Positions 36,888-46,915 of a stretch of DNA of 64,000 nucleotides are shown piece by piece; position 1 is the first letter of the stretch; each line of letters begins with the position of its first letter. The notes under the pieces were generated by a model. The model saw only the letters and a program-made list of their open reading frames with translations. It ran no database searches and had not been told where the DNA came from. This DNA comes from Primorskyibacter marinus (lineage in GTDB: Bacteria > Pseudomonadota > Alphaproteobacteria > Rhodobacterales > Rhodobacteraceae). The position numbers and the translations under genes are program-made. Where the stretch lies: NCBI RefSeq assembly GCF_003313245.1, contig NZ_QJSD01000001.1, forward strand, positions 372,001 through 436,000, given 5' to 3'.

Positions 36888-36900
36888 GCTTGCCGCAAGC
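36888..36900. promoter_or_regulatory. Short palindrome in GntR/HAD intergenic region
   Basis: GCTTGC-C-GCAAGC, a perfect dyad 41 bp upstream of the GntR start and 46 bp upstream of the HAD start: a candidate autoregulatory site. Confidence 0.35.
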
Positions 36901-36946
36901 AAGACCACCCATTGCGCGTATCTGCACATGCCTTTACCTTTCCCGT

Positions 36947-37591
36947 ATGACACGCGCTGCCTTCTCTCATATCCGCCAATGGGTGTTCGATCTGGACAAC
37001 ACCCTGTACCCGCCCGCCGCCCGGCTTTTCGAGCAGATCGAAACGCGGATGACATCCTTTGTGATGTCGGCACTTGGGGTCGAGCAGGACCGCGCCGACC
37101 ATCTGCGCAAACATTACTGGGCAACATATGGCACGACCCTGGCCGGGTTGATGCGCGAACATCAGGTCGATCCCGGCCCCTATCTGACGCAGGTTCACGA
37201 CATTTCCTTCGACAGTCTCCAGCCTGATCCATACCTCTGCGAAACCATTGCCCGCCTTCCCGGCCGCAAGATCGTCTATACGAACGGCACCGCGCCCTAC
37301 GCCGCACAGGTGCTCAAGGCCCGCGGACTGGAGGCCGCGTTCGATGCGATCTATGGCGTCGAAGAGGCGGGTTTTCTGCCCAAGCCCGAACGCGCCGCCT
37401 TTGAGACCGTCTTTGCGATGGACGGTATCACCCCTCGCACCGCCGCGATGTTCGAGGACGACCCGCGCAACCTTGCCGAACCTCATGCGATGGGGATGCG
37501 GACGGTTCATGTCGCCCCCGAACGCCTTGAGGCACCACATATCCAGCATCACACCGGTGATCTGACCGCGTTCCTGGCGCGCCTCACCTAG
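36947..37591 (+). CDS. HAD-family hydrolase (pyrimidine 5'-nucleotidase type)
   Basis: A 214-residue phosphatase of the haloacid dehalogenase superfamily. The four motifs are FDLDNTLYP (I, near residue 15), YTNGTAPY (II), GFLPKPERAAF (III, Lys) and MFEDDPRNL (IV). This set, with LYPP after motif I, matches the Sdt1/PpnN-like pyrimidine 5'-nucleotidase group common in alphaproteobacteria. It probably dephosphorylates UMP/CMP or damaged nucleotides, or another small phosphate ester. Confidence 0.9.
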   Translation: MTRAAFSHIRQWVFDLDNTLYPPAARLFEQIETRMTSFVMSALGVEQDRADHLRKHYWATYGTTLAGLMREHQVDPGPYLTQVHDISFDSLQPDPYLCETIARLPGRKIVYTNGTAPYAAQVLKARGLEAAFDAIYGVEEAGFLPKPERAAFETVFAMDGITPRTAAMFEDDPRNLAEPHAMGMRTVHVAPERLEAPHIQHHTGDLTAFLARLT

Positions 37592-37672
37592 CGCCACAAA
37601 GGTAAAGCCCGATCTGTCGCATGGATGCCAGCTGCCCCCCGCGCTAGGTTTGCACGCAAGACGGAGGCGCGT

Positions 37673-38869
37673 ATGAACTACGACATCTTGATCAGCGGTG
37701 GAGGTATCGCCGGGCTGGTGGCGGCTGCGGGTTTCGGGCAAGCCGGGTTTTCGGTGCTATGCGTCGATCCCGCAGCACCGATTACCGACCGAAATGCCGC
37801 CGGCTCCGACCTGCGCAGTACCGCTTTTCTGCAACCGGCTCAGACCTTTCTGGACCGGATTGGGCTTTGGGACAGGCTCGCCCCGCATGCCACGCCCCTG
37901 CAAGTGATGCGCATCGTTGATGCAGGCGGCCCAGACCCAGAGCCACGCCTCATCAAGGAATTTGATGCCTCAGATATTTCGGACAAGCCCTTCGGGTGGA
38001 ACCTGCCAAACTGGCTGTTGCGCCGCGAGATCCTCGCAACGCTGAAAGATCTGCCCAATGTCAAATTTTGCCCCGGCATTGGGGCGACTGCCCTGTTCAC
38101 CCGGATGGCAGAGGCACGCGTCACGCTCAGCGATGGCAATCGCATCCGCACCCGGTTGGTGATTGCCGCCGACGGACGCAATTCGCCGATGCGTGCGGCG
38201 GCGGGTATCCGGTCACACACCACCCGTTTCGGCCAAAAAGCACTGGCCTTCGCCGTCACACACCCGATCCCGCATGGCAATGTCTCCACCGAAATCCACA
38301 GAACCGGCGGCCCTTTCACGCTGGTCCCCCTGCCCGATTGGGAAGGCCGTCCCTCTTCCGCCATTGTCTGGATGGAGGAAGGGCCAAAAGCCAAGGCGCT
38401 GATGGACCTGGACGATCGCACCTTCGAAGAAGAAATGAGCTCCCGTTCATGCCACCTGTTCGGGCCGTTGAAACTGGCTTCGCGGCGGACGCTCTGGCCG
38501 ATCATCAGTCAAAAAGCCGAACGGCTGTCGTCGGAACGGCTGGCACTGGTGGCCGAAGCCGCGCATGTCGTGCCACCCATCGGTGCGCAGGGCCTGAACA
38601 TGAGCCTGAGCGACATCCGCACCCTGCTTGATCTGGCCGAAGCAGCACCAGAAACGCTGGGCAGTGCAAAGATGCTGGACAGCTATCATAACGCCCGCAT
38701 CGGCGACATTCGCGCTCGCGTCGCCGGAATCACCCTGCTCAACCGTACGTCCATGCTGACGACCCCGCTTCTGCGCGACGCGCGGGCCGCCGGGCTTGGC
38801 GCGCTTTACGATCTCAAACCGTTGCGCCAATCGGTGATGCAACTGGGTCTCGGTGCCCGTCAGGGTTAA
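37673..38869 (+). CDS. UbiH/UbiF-family FAD-dependent monooxygenase
   Basis: A 398-residue flavoprotein hydroxylase of the ubiquinone-biosynthesis group. Visible are the FAD dinucleotide motif ILISGGGIAGLVAAAG, the DG motif VIAADGRNSPMRAAAG and the C-terminal AEAAHVVPPIGAQGLN that contacts the flavin and ribityl chain. It likely hydroxylates the ubiquinone ring at one of the C1, C5 or C6 positions; which one cannot be assigned by sequence alone. GGAGG lies 6 bp before the ATG at 37673. Confidence 0.92.
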   Translation: MNYDILISGGGIAGLVAAAGFGQAGFSVLCVDPAAPITDRNAAGSDLRSTAFLQPAQTFLDRIGLWDRLAPHATPLQVMRIVDAGGPDPEPRLIKEFDASDISDKPFGWNLPNWLLRREILATLKDLPNVKFCPGIGATALFTRMAEARVTLSDGNRIRTRLVIAADGRNSPMRAAAGIRSHTTRFGQKALAFAVTHPIPHGNVSTEIHRTGGPFTLVPLPDWEGRPSSAIVWMEEGPKAKALMDLDDRTFEEEMSSRSCHLFGPLKLASRRTLWPIISQKAERLSSERLALVAEAAHVVPPIGAQGLNMSLSDIRTLLDLAEAAPETLGSAKMLDSYHNARIGDIRARVAGITLLNRTSMLTTPLLRDARAAGLGALYDLKPLRQSVMQLGLGARQG

Positions 38870-38958
38870 GCGCCCCGTTCACGGTCCTGCGCCGGGGGAG
38901 GTCGCCAAGGCGACCGGGGGCGCAAGCCCCTGCTGCGTGCGAACGCAAACTTTCCGGC

Positions 38959-38977
38959 GCGCCCCGCCAAGGGGCGC
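38959..38977. terminator. GC-rich hairpin between convergent genes
   Basis: GCGCCCC-GCCAA-GGGGCGC, a perfect 7-bp stem between the convergent UbiH-type and aminotransferase genes. No T-run, so only a possible terminator. Confidence 0.45.
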
Positions 38978-39001
38978 ACCTTGCGGTCAAGCCCGGCAGC
39001 T

Positions 39002-40138
39002 TCAGGTCTTCGCCAGAACCGCGTCCAGTGCCGTTTCCAGACGTGCCACCGTGGCATCCACATCCGCCAGCTTATCCAGCCCGAAAAGCCCCAGACGGAA
39101 GGTCGAAAAACCTTCAGGTTCGTCGCATTGCAACGGCACGCCTGCGGCGATCTGCACACCTTCGCCGACAAAGGCCTTGCCCGACTGGATCTCCGGCGAC
39201 GCGGTGTAGCTGACCACCACACCCGGCGCGGCAAACCCATCCGCCGCAACCGAGGCAATCCCGCGCGCAGCCAGCGCCGCCCGGACCTTGGTCCCCAATT
39301 CCCATTGCGCGTCACGCATCTTTGCGAAACCCAGCCGTTTGGTCTCTGTCATCGTGTCGCGAAAGGCCCGCAACCCGTCGGTCGGCATCGTCGCGTGATA
39401 GGCATGCCCGCCACTTTCATAGGCCTGCATGATCTGCCGCCATTTTTTCAGATCGATGGCAAAGCTGTCCGACGTCGTCTCGGCCATCCGCGCCTCGGCC
39501 CGTTCCGACAGCATCACCAGCCCCGCGCAAGGAGTCGAGGACCAGCCCTTTTGCGGTGCCGAGATCAACACATCCACGCCTGTCGACTTCATATCAACCC
39601 AGATGCACCCCGATGCAATGCAATCCAGCACCATCAGCGCGCCGACCTCATGTGCGGCATCGGCCATCTGTCGTAGATAATCGTCGGGCAGGATCACGCC
39701 CGAGGATGTCTCGACATGCGGCGCAAAGACAATATCGGGCCGGTCGGCACGGATGCGGGCCACCACCTCGTCGATGGGTGCCGGCGCAAACGGCGCTTGT
39801 GTTTCGTTGCCTGTGCGGCGCGCCTTCATCACGGTCGTATCATTGGCAATGCCGGACGCGTCGAAAATCTGGCTCCAGCGGAACGAGAACCAGCCATTTC
39901 GCACAACCATTACCTTGGCATCCTGCCCGAACTGGCGGGCCACGGCCTCCATCCCGAAGGTGCCGCCACCCGGCACCAGCGCCACGCCATCGGCATTATA
40001 CACCTCGCGCAGCATCTCCGAGATGTCCCGCATCACCTGCTGGAACGCCTTGGACATGTGGTTGAGCGACCGATCAGTGAAGACAACCGAGAATTCAAGC
40101 AACCCGTCGGGATCGACGGTTTCAAGCAAAGCAGCCAT
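39002..40138 (-). CDS. Class V aminotransferase (alanine--glyoxylate/serine--pyruvate type)
   Basis: A 378-residue PLP enzyme. Visible are VPGGGTFGMEAVARQFG near the N-terminus, the cofactor-binding VLDCIASGCIWVDM with its Asp, and the Schiff-base Lys in APQKGWSSTP. This matches the serine/alanine:glyoxylate aminotransferase group; the exact amino donor is uncertain. The ATG at 40138 is chosen because GGAGGTCC lies 2 bp upstream of it. The two Lrp genes lie upstream on the same strand. Confidence 0.9.
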   Translation of the reverse strand: MAALLETVDPDGLLEFSVVFTDRSLNHMSKAFQQVMRDISEMLREVYNADGVALVPGGGTFGMEAVARQFGQDAKVMVVRNGWFSFRWSQIFDASGIANDTTVMKARRTGNETQAPFAPAPIDEVVARIRADRPDIVFAPHVETSSGVILPDDYLRQMADAAHEVGALMVLDCIASGCIWVDMKSTGVDVLISAPQKGWSSTPCAGLVMLSERAEARMAETTSDSFAIDLKKWRQIMQAYESGGHAYHATMPTDGLRAFRDTMTETKRLGFAKMRDAQWELGTKVRAALAARGIASVAADGFAAPGVVVSYTASPEIQSGKAFVGEGVQIAAGVPLQCDEPEGFSTFRLGLFGLDKLADVDATVARLETALDAVLAKT

Positions 40139-40224
40139 TTGGACCTCCATAGCGTTTCGACAAGCGCTAGCAAGTCAGGCGCGGAATGGCAAAGCCTACC
40201 TGCGTCTCGGATGCGGCCACACCG

Positions 40225-40683
40225 TCACCCCAGCGGTCCGGGGCGTCTTTCCTCGCTCAGCAACACATTGGCATCGACACTGCCAACCCCCGGCAACGTC
40301 ATCAGCCGCCGTCGCAACACGCGCTCGAAATCAGGAATGTCGCGCGCCACCACCCGCAAGCGATAATCATACATGCCCAACACATGTTCGACCGTCTGCA
40401 CCTCGGGGATGGCCGCGACGACGCGTTCGAAATCTTCAAGGCTGATGCGGCCCTTGGTCGCCAGCTTGACCCCCAGAAACACCGTCACACTGAACCCAAG
40501 TGCCGCCTTGTCCAGATCCAATCGCACGCCGCGAAACACACCCGCCTCGCGCAATCTTTTGATCCGCCGCCAGGCGGCAGGTTGCGACAGGCCGAATTGC
40601 CGGCCCAGGGCACCCGCACTGGCCTGCGCATCCTGCGCAAGGGCGCGGATCAACCCGCGATCAATCTCGTCCAGGTCCATCAT
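40225..40683 (-). CDS. Lrp/AsnC-family regulator (second of tandem pair)
   Basis: A 152-residue protein with the N-terminal helix-turn-helix (ALGRQFGLSQPAAWRRIKRLREAGV) and the C-terminal RAM/AsnC ligand-binding domain (EDFERVVAAIPEVQTVEHVLGMYDY). Its ATG overlaps the stop of the other Lrp gene (40680-40683), so the pair is co-translated. The neighbours suggest control of branched-chain or other amino-acid metabolism. Confidence 0.93.
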   Translation of the reverse strand: MMDLDEIDRGLIRALAQDAQASAGALGRQFGLSQPAAWRRIKRLREAGVFRGVRLDLDKAALGFSVTVFLGVKLATKGRISLEDFERVVAAIPEVQTVEHVLGMYDYRLRVVARDIPDFERVLRRRLMTLPGVGSVDANVLLSEERRPGPLG

Positions 40684-41135
40684 AACGGCAGCGTCTCATC
40701 CGTTTTCAGCCGCGCCACATGCATCAGCGCATCCAGATCCGAGATATGCGGCAAGGTCAGGATGCGGCTGCGATAGACATCCTGATAATGCCCCATGTCG
40801 CGTGCGATCACCGAAAGGCGCACATCGACCTGTCCCAGAAAGGTCTGGATCTCGATCACTTCCGGAACCTCGCGCGCAGCCTCTATAAAATCGTCAAAAG
40901 CGCGGGCCTGGGTCTTGTCCAGCGTCACGCGCAAGCTGACCTCGACCGTGTAGCCCAGAACCGGCCAGTTGATCTCGGCCCGCGCGCCGCGCAGCACCCC
41001 GCGCGCGCGCATCCTCTCCAATCGGCGCGCCAAAGTGCTGGACGTGACCCCTGCCCGATCCGCCAGATCGGCCGCGGCCGTTTCCGGCGCGGCCTGAAAG
41101 TGCCGCAGAATGCGTCTATCAATATCGTCAAGCAT
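40680..41135 (-). CDS. Lrp/AsnC-family regulator (first of tandem pair)
   Basis: A 151-residue Lrp-type protein: HTH in DLADRAGVTSSTLARRLERMRARGV and a RAM domain with FDDFIEAAREVPEVIEIQTFLGQVDV. It is divergent from ilvC (132 bp between starts), as Lrp regulators often are with genes they control. It shares little beyond the family pattern with its tandem partner, so the pair may form mixed oligomers or answer to different amino acids. Confidence 0.93.
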   Translation of the reverse strand: MLDDIDRRILRHFQAAPETAAADLADRAGVTSSTLARRLERMRARGVLRGARAEINWPVLGYTVEVSLRVTLDKTQARAFDDFIEAAREVPEVIEIQTFLGQVDVRLSVIARDMGHYQDVYRSRILTLPHISDLDALMHVARLKTDETLPL

Positions 41136-41179
41136 GATTTTTTCGCACTTACCCAGATTGACGAATGGAACTTCCTACA

Positions 41180-41199
41180 ATTCGCAAAATATCGCGAAT
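41180..41199. promoter_or_regulatory. Palindrome between lrp pair and ilvC
   Basis: ATTCGC-AAAATATC-GCGAAT: perfect 6-bp arms around an AT-rich 8-bp spacer, in the divergent lrp/ilvC promoter region. The layout (AT-rich centre, short dyad arms) suits an Lrp-type operator. Confidence 0.5.
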
Positions 41200-41201
41200 A
41201 A

Positions 41202-42290
<1,089 letters not shown>

Positions 42291-42312
42291 TCTGATCCAC
42301 AAGATCAGCGCG

Positions 42313-42343
42313 AAGGGGTGCCCCTTGTCGGGTGCCCCTTTTT
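42313..42343 (+). terminator. Intrinsic terminator of ilvC
   Basis: GGGGTGCCC and GGGTGCCCC pair as a 9-bp stem with two G-T wobbles, followed by a TTTTT run. Confidence 0.88.
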
Positions 42344-42416
42344 CGTTCCGCCGCGCCAATGCCTCGGTTCACTGGCTGAGATTTTGGAGCCCACGAAAAG
42401 CCCACAAGGTCATCGC

Positions 42417-43346
42417 ATGACGCAACCTGCCGAGATCACTTCGAAAAGCTGGTTCATGGTGCTTGCCCTGGGCCTGGTCTGGGGGGCGACCTTCCTTGTC
42501 ATCGAACTGGCGCTGCAAGGCATCACCCCCATTTGGCTGGCCGCCGCGCGGATCGCTTTTGCCGCCGCCCTGACGGTGGCCGTCTGGGGCTTGCGCGGCT
42601 TTCCTTTATTCCTGACCGAACAGAAAGACTGGCCCGCCCTTGCCTTTGCCGGAGCGTTCAGCGCCGCCATTCCGTTCGCCCTGCTAAGCTGGGGACAGCA
42701 ATTCGTCACATCGGCATTTGCGGGCGTGTCGATGGCGGCGGTAGCGCTCATGGTTTTGCCACTCGCGCATTTTCTGGTGCCCGCAGAGCGCATGACGCTG
42801 CGCCGCACAATCGGATTTCTGGTCGGCTTTGCCGGCGTCGCCGTGTTGATCGGCGGACAGGCATTTGCCACGACCGGCGCGGCATTGGAGCCTTGGGGTC
42901 GTGTCGCCTGCCTTGGGGCCGCCGCTTGCTACGCGATCAGTTCTGTCATGATGCGACGGCTGCCACCGATCGACGGCATCGGGCTGGCCGCGATGCCCCT
43001 GATCTTCGGAAGCCTCTTTGTTGTGCCGATGGCATGGATCGCAGAAGGACCGCCGCCACTGCCCGACAGCCAAACCCTGCTTCTGCTTGCATTGCTGGGC
43101 CTGATCCCCACGGCGGGCGCAAACCTGTTGCGGGTGCTGGTGATCCGCAGCGCCGGGCCGGTCTTCATGAGCCTGACCAACTACATCGTGCCGCTTTGTT
43201 CGGTCACGCTTGGTGCCCTGCTACTGGGCGAGTCGCTGCACCGATCCCTGCTTCTGGCGCTTGTGCTGATCCTGACAGGCGTGGCGCTGAGCCAATACGG
43301 TGCCTTGCGCCGCATGTTCCGGCGCGCCGGCGAAAAAACCGGCTGA
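42417..43346 (+). CDS. EamA/DMT-family transporter
   Basis: A 309-residue membrane protein with ten hydrophobic segments in two five-segment repeats, each an EamA domain (first repeat begins VLALGLVWGATFLVIELAL; second includes ACYAISSVMMRRL and SLTNYIVPLCSVTLGALLLGE). Members export amino acids, nucleosides or other metabolites; the substrate is unknown. It starts 74 bp after the ilvC terminator, so it has its own promoter. Confidence 0.9.
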   Translation: MTQPAEITSKSWFMVLALGLVWGATFLVIELALQGITPIWLAAARIAFAAALTVAVWGLRGFPLFLTEQKDWPALAFAGAFSAAIPFALLSWGQQFVTSAFAGVSMAAVALMVLPLAHFLVPAERMTLRRTIGFLVGFAGVAVLIGGQAFATTGAALEPWGRVACLGAAACYAISSVMMRRLPPIDGIGLAAMPLIFGSLFVVPMAWIAEGPPPLPDSQTLLLLALLGLIPTAGANLLRVLVIRSAGPVFMSLTNYIVPLCSVTLGALLLGESLHRSLLLALVLILTGVALSQYGALRRMFRRAGEKTG

Positions 43347-43397
43347 GGCGCTGGGGTTTCGTGTTCTTTGAGCAGTGCTTTTGGAGACATGATGGAT

Positions 43398-43450
43398 GCG
43401 AGGGGCCAGCCCCTCGCGCTCCCCGGAGTATTTTCGCCAAGAAGAAGGGG
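43398..43450. repeat. Hairpin-containing intergenic element of the Rhodobacteraceae type
   Basis: A GCGAGGGG-CCAG-CCCCTCGC stem-loop is followed by a GGAGTATTTTCGCCAAGAAG tail. From memory, elements of this build (GC-rich hairpin, then GGAGTATTTT..CCAAGAAGAAG) recur between genes in Roseobacter-group genomes. Only one copy is in this window, between the convergent EamA and glmM genes. Confidence 0.5.
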
Positions 43451-43490
43451 GCCGGACCGATGTGGCCGGGTTTGATATGTCGCGCAGACC

Positions 43491-44834
43491 TTAAATGACG
43501 GCCTCGACAGAAGCGACGACGTCATTCACCACCCGGTCAAGCAGCCCCTCGTCTTCGGATTCCGCCATCACCCGGATCAGCGGCTCGGTTCCCGATTTGC
43601 GGATCAACAGACGGCCATTGCCTTTCAGGTCCGCTTCGGCCGCAGCGATGGCCTGCTGTACGCTGGCAGCTTCCAAAGGGGCACGGTCCGCGGCGAAGCG
43701 CACATTCTTGAGCATCTGCGGCACCGGTTCGAAATTCCGCGCAAGTTCGCTGGCGCTTTTGCCGGATTTCACCATCGCCGCGAGAAATTGCAAGCCTGCC
43801 ATCAGACCGTCCCCGGTGGTGGCATAATCCGTCATCACGATATGGCCCGACTGTTCGCCGCCCAGGTTCCAGCCGCCACGGCGCATCGCCTCGACCACAT
43901 AACGGTCGCCCACCGCGGTGCGTTCCAGCCGTAACCCGCGCGCGTCGAGGAACCGTTCCAGCCCCAGATTGGACATGACCGTTGCGACCAGAACGCCATC
44001 GCGCAACCGCTGTTCCTCGGCCCAGCGAGCGGCCATCAGCGCCATGATCTGGTCGCCATCGGCGACTGTGCCGGTCTCGTCAATGATCATCACCCGGTCG
44101 GCATCGCCGTCAAGGCAGATACCGACATCCGCCCCATGTGCGACCACGGTTTCCGCAGCGATGCGCGGCTTGGTCGATCCGCAATCGTGATTGATGTTCT
44201 TGCCATTGGGTGACACGCCGACCGGAATCACGGTGGCCCCCAGTTCCCACAGGACTTCGGGTGCTGCGCGGTAGGCAGCGCCGTTGGCACAATCCACAAC
44301 GACTTTCATCCGGTCCAGCGAAAGACCTTGCGGCAACGTCGATTTCACGCGTTCCTGATAGCGGAAGCGGCCATCGTCGATCCGGCGCGCCCGGCCGATC
44401 TCGTCCGCCGGAGCGACATCGACGCCCGACGCGACCATCGCTTCTATTTCCGCTTCGGCCTCATCCGACAGTTTGAAACCGTCCGGCCCGAAGAACTTGA
44501 TACCGTTATCCTGGCTGGGATTGTGGCTGGCGGAGATCATGATCCCCAGATCGGCGCGCATCGACGGCGTCAGCAACCCCACTGCAGGCGTCGGCACCGG
44601 ACCCAGCAGCAGCACGCTCATACCCGTAGAGGTCAGCCCGGCAGTCAGCGCGTTTTCGAACATATAGCCCGACAGGCGCGTGTCCTTGCCGATCACCACG
44701 CGATGAACGCCGTCCTTGTCACGACGAAAGTAGCGCCCGGCGGCGGCCCCGATGGCCAGCGCCATTTCTGCGGTCATCGGATGGCTGTTGGCCCTGCCCC
44801 GGACACCGTCCGTGCCGAATAGCTTACGCCCCAT
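43491..44834 (-). CDS. glmM: Phosphoglucosamine mutase
   Basis: The 447-residue enzyme interconverting glucosamine-6-P and glucosamine-1-P, feeding UDP-GlcNAc for peptidoglycan and lipid A. Motifs are [10 protein letters not shown] at the N-terminus, the phosphoserine loop [14 protein letters not shown], the Mg site [11 protein letters not shown], the sugar loop GGEQSGH and the C-terminal phosphate loop [12 protein letters not shown]. The start overlaps the folP end by 11 bp; the folP-glmM pair is widespread in bacteria. Confidence 0.98.
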   Translation of the reverse strand: MGRKLFGTDGVRGRANSHPMTAEMALAIGAAAGRYFRRDKDGVHRVVIGKDTRLSGYMFENALTAGLTSTGMSVLLLGPVPTPAVGLLTPSMRADLGIMISASHNPSQDNGIKFFGPDGFKLSDEAEAEIEAMVASGVDVAPADEIGRARRIDDGRFRYQERVKSTLPQGLSLDRMKVVVDCANGAAYRAAPEVLWELGATVIPVGVSPNGKNINHDCGSTKPRIAAETVVAHGADVGICLDGDADRVMIIDETGTVADGDQIMALMAARWAEEQRLRDGVLVATVMSNLGLERFLDARGLRLERTAVGDRYVVEAMRRGGWNLGGEQSGHIVMTDYATTGDGLMAGLQFLAAMVKSGKSASELARNFEPVPQMLKNVRFAADRAPLEAASVQQAIAAAEADLKGNGRLLIRKSGTEPLIRVMAESEDEGLLDRVVNDVVASVEAVI

Positions 44835-45843
44835 GCTGCTCTCCTTGTTCTATTGCCGACCAGAGCGCCAGTGCCTGCCGTGTCTCATCCACGTCATGTA
44901 TGCGCAGGATCTGCACGCCTTGCGCCGCCCCTGCCAGTGCCACGGCAACCGAGCCTGCGACCCGCGCGCCCGCCTCGGCCGTGCCGCCAATCGTGCCAAC
45001 GAATTTCTTGCGCGATGCGCCCAGAAGAATGGCGCAGCCCAGCCCGTGAAACAATGCGATGCCGTTCAGCAGTGTCAAATTATGGGTCTGCGTCTTGCCA
45101 AATCCGATCCCCGGATCGACGACGATACGTCCCCGCGGCACACCGAGTTGTTCCAACCGGTCTATGCGGGCAGCAAGAAAATCATACACATCCAGCAACA
45201 CATCGCCGTAGCGCGGATCGTCCTGCATGACCTCTGGGTCGCCCTGGCTGTGCATCACGCAGACCGGCAGCTTCGTGCGCGCGACATACCCCGCCATATC
45301 GGCATCATGGTCCAGCCCCGAGACATCGTTGACCAGCCCGGCACCAGACGCGACGGCCTGTTCGGCAACGCGCATTTTGCGTGTGTCGATGGAGATCGGG
45401 CCGATACTTGCCTTTGTCAGCGCAGCGATCACAGGCGCGGTGCGGGCGATTTCTTCTTCGATCGGCACGGGTTTGGCACCGGGGCGGGTGGATTCGCCGC
45501 CGATGTCGATCAGATCGGCACCCGCCTGCTGCATGGCGGTCGCATGGCAGATCGCGGCATCGAAACCGTCATGTCGTCCGCCGTCGGAAAAACTGTCAGG
45601 CGTGACGTTGAGAATGCCCATCAGACGCGGCCTGTCCAGGGCCAGCCCGGCCACATCCGCACGCGGCGCGGAAATCATGTGCCGCCAATCCTCGGGCACG
45701 TCGGCCAGCGATACGCGTTTCCGCGTTCCGTCGCGCAGCCGCATCTCGGCCTCGCAGAACCAATAGGGGCCGCCCGCTACGTCAAGCGCAGTGTCAGGGC
45801 GTGGGCCGTTACGGCAGATCAGCGGTCGGTAATATGCGTTCAT
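44824..45843 (-). CDS. folP: Dihydropteroate synthase
   Basis: FolP joins 4-aminobenzoate to dihydropterin pyrophosphate to make dihydropteroate (the sulfonamide target). The 339-residue TIM-barrel protein has the signatures [16 protein letters not shown] and [18 protein letters not shown]-like LVNDVSGLD, and the C-terminal GASRKKFVG. It carries about 65 extra N-terminal residues before the barrel. It follows folB by 39 bp and overlaps glmM. Confidence 0.97.
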   Translation of the reverse strand: MNAYYRPLICRNGPRPDTALDVAGGPYWFCEAEMRLRDGTRKRVSLADVPEDWRHMISAPRADVAGLALDRPRLMGILNVTPDSFSDGGRHDGFDAAICHATAMQQAGADLIDIGGESTRPGAKPVPIEEEIARTAPVIAALTKASIGPISIDTRKMRVAEQAVASGAGLVNDVSGLDHDADMAGYVARTKLPVCVMHSQGDPEVMQDDPRYGDVLLDVYDFLAARIDRLEQLGVPRGRIVVDPGIGFGKTQTHNLTLLNGIALFHGLGCAILLGASRKKFVGTIGGTAEAGARVAGSVAVALAGAAQGVQILRIHDVDETRQALALWSAIEQGEQHGA

Positions 45844-45882
45844 GGGTCTTGAATGCGTCACACTCACGGGCTTGGCAAGAGA

Positions 45883-46806
45883 TCAGAACAGCTCTGCCCC
45901 CTTGGTGAGCGCTCGCACCGGCACGGGCGCATCGCCGGGCGGAGTTTCGCCGATCACCAGCATTTCGCAGGCACCTAGCAGCCCCGAAAACCATGCTGCA
46001 AGCGCAACGCCTTCGCTGTGCTGTGTGACCGGGCCGTCCACCGCGTCCAGCACGATCTTCGAAGGAGCCCATACACAGATCTGACCATTCTTCATCGCCC
46101 AGTCGAGCTCTGTCCGGGTTTCCACCACGACGCAGCGTCGATCAAGCCCTGCAAGCACCCAGCCATTCTGCTCGATAGCGAGCAGATCGATTCGACGTTG
46201 CGCGAGAGGCGCGCCCGCAACCGGTCCGACCTGATCCGGGACACCGACACAGAAGATCAACGGCGCGTCAGACGCCACCAATTTGTCGATCATCTTGCCA
46301 AGATCCGGATCGGCCATCGCCGCGTTGGACAGATAGACAACGCGCGGATGCGGAATATCATCCGGCAAGGGCCGCCTTGCCGAACTTTCACGCCGGGCGC
46401 GGACGATTTCCACGCCCAGGGCACCGGGACCACGGTCCAGCTTTTCGATGCGAACAAAGACGCGGATGGCCTGTGGCTCCAGGAGGATCCGCTCGGCAAT
46501 GCGTTCTGCCAGGGTTTCCAGAAGATTGAGGCGTTCAGCACTCAGCTCGTGAGCGATGGCCTCGGTCACACGGTCATAGGAAAGAATGCGGTCCACGTCG
46601 TCATCGACATCGCCAGTCAGCGGCTGGACCTCGACCACGACATTGAAACAGATGCGCTGCGTGGTGCCGCGTTCTGCCTGAAAGGCACCGATCTCGATCT
46701 CGGCAATATGGTCGCGCAGCGAAATGCGGTCCAGCGGAGCGTGATCGGAACTCGCCTCTGCGCGTTCCTGTGGATGGGCAAAGGCAAGACGGACTTCGTT
46801 TGACAT
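45883..46806 (-). CDS. folB: Dihydroneopterin aldolase with an unrecognised C-terminal domain
   Basis: FolB cleaves dihydroneopterin to hydroxymethyl-dihydropterin, upstream of FolP. Residues about 25-145 are the aldolase domain (RISLRDHIAEIEIGAFQAERG, then YDRVTEAIAHEL, LLETLAERIAERIL and VFVRIEKLDRGP). The protein goes on to 307 residues, more than twice the usual 120. The extra part (VVYLSNAAMADPDLG, then LIFCVGVPDQVG and NGWVLAGLDRRCVVVETRTE) is a distinct alpha/beta domain I cannot name; alternating strands and small loops would fit a kinase-like or Rossmann-like fold. The ATG at 46806 is chosen; no stop or frameshift separates the two parts. Confidence 0.88.
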   Translation of the reverse strand: MSNEVRLAFAHPQERAEASSDHAPLDRISLRDHIAEIEIGAFQAERGTTQRICFNVVVEVQPLTGDVDDDVDRILSYDRVTEAIAHELSAERLNLLETLAERIAERILLEPQAIRVFVRIEKLDRGPGALGVEIVRARRESSARRPLPDDIPHPRVVYLSNAAMADPDLGKMIDKLVASDAPLIFCVGVPDQVGPVAGAPLAQRRIDLLAIEQNGWVLAGLDRRCVVVETRTELDWAMKNGQICVWAPSKIVLDAVDGPVTQHSEGVALAAWFSGLLGACEMLVIGETPPGDAPVPVRALTKGAELF

Positions 46807-46915
46807 GCGCGAGACGCTCCGGTGTAGCAATAAAGTTGTGTCACATGAACAGAGCAGACGGGCAAGCGCGAATACCGGATGGCGGATCAGCCGCCCAAAA
46901 CGGCGGCCTCGATGA

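Noticed and set aside
36848-37741. In-frame N-terminal extension of the GntR gene to 37741
   Set aside because: The extension lies opposite the HAD gene and has no domain; the normal GntR start at 36847 gives the usual length.
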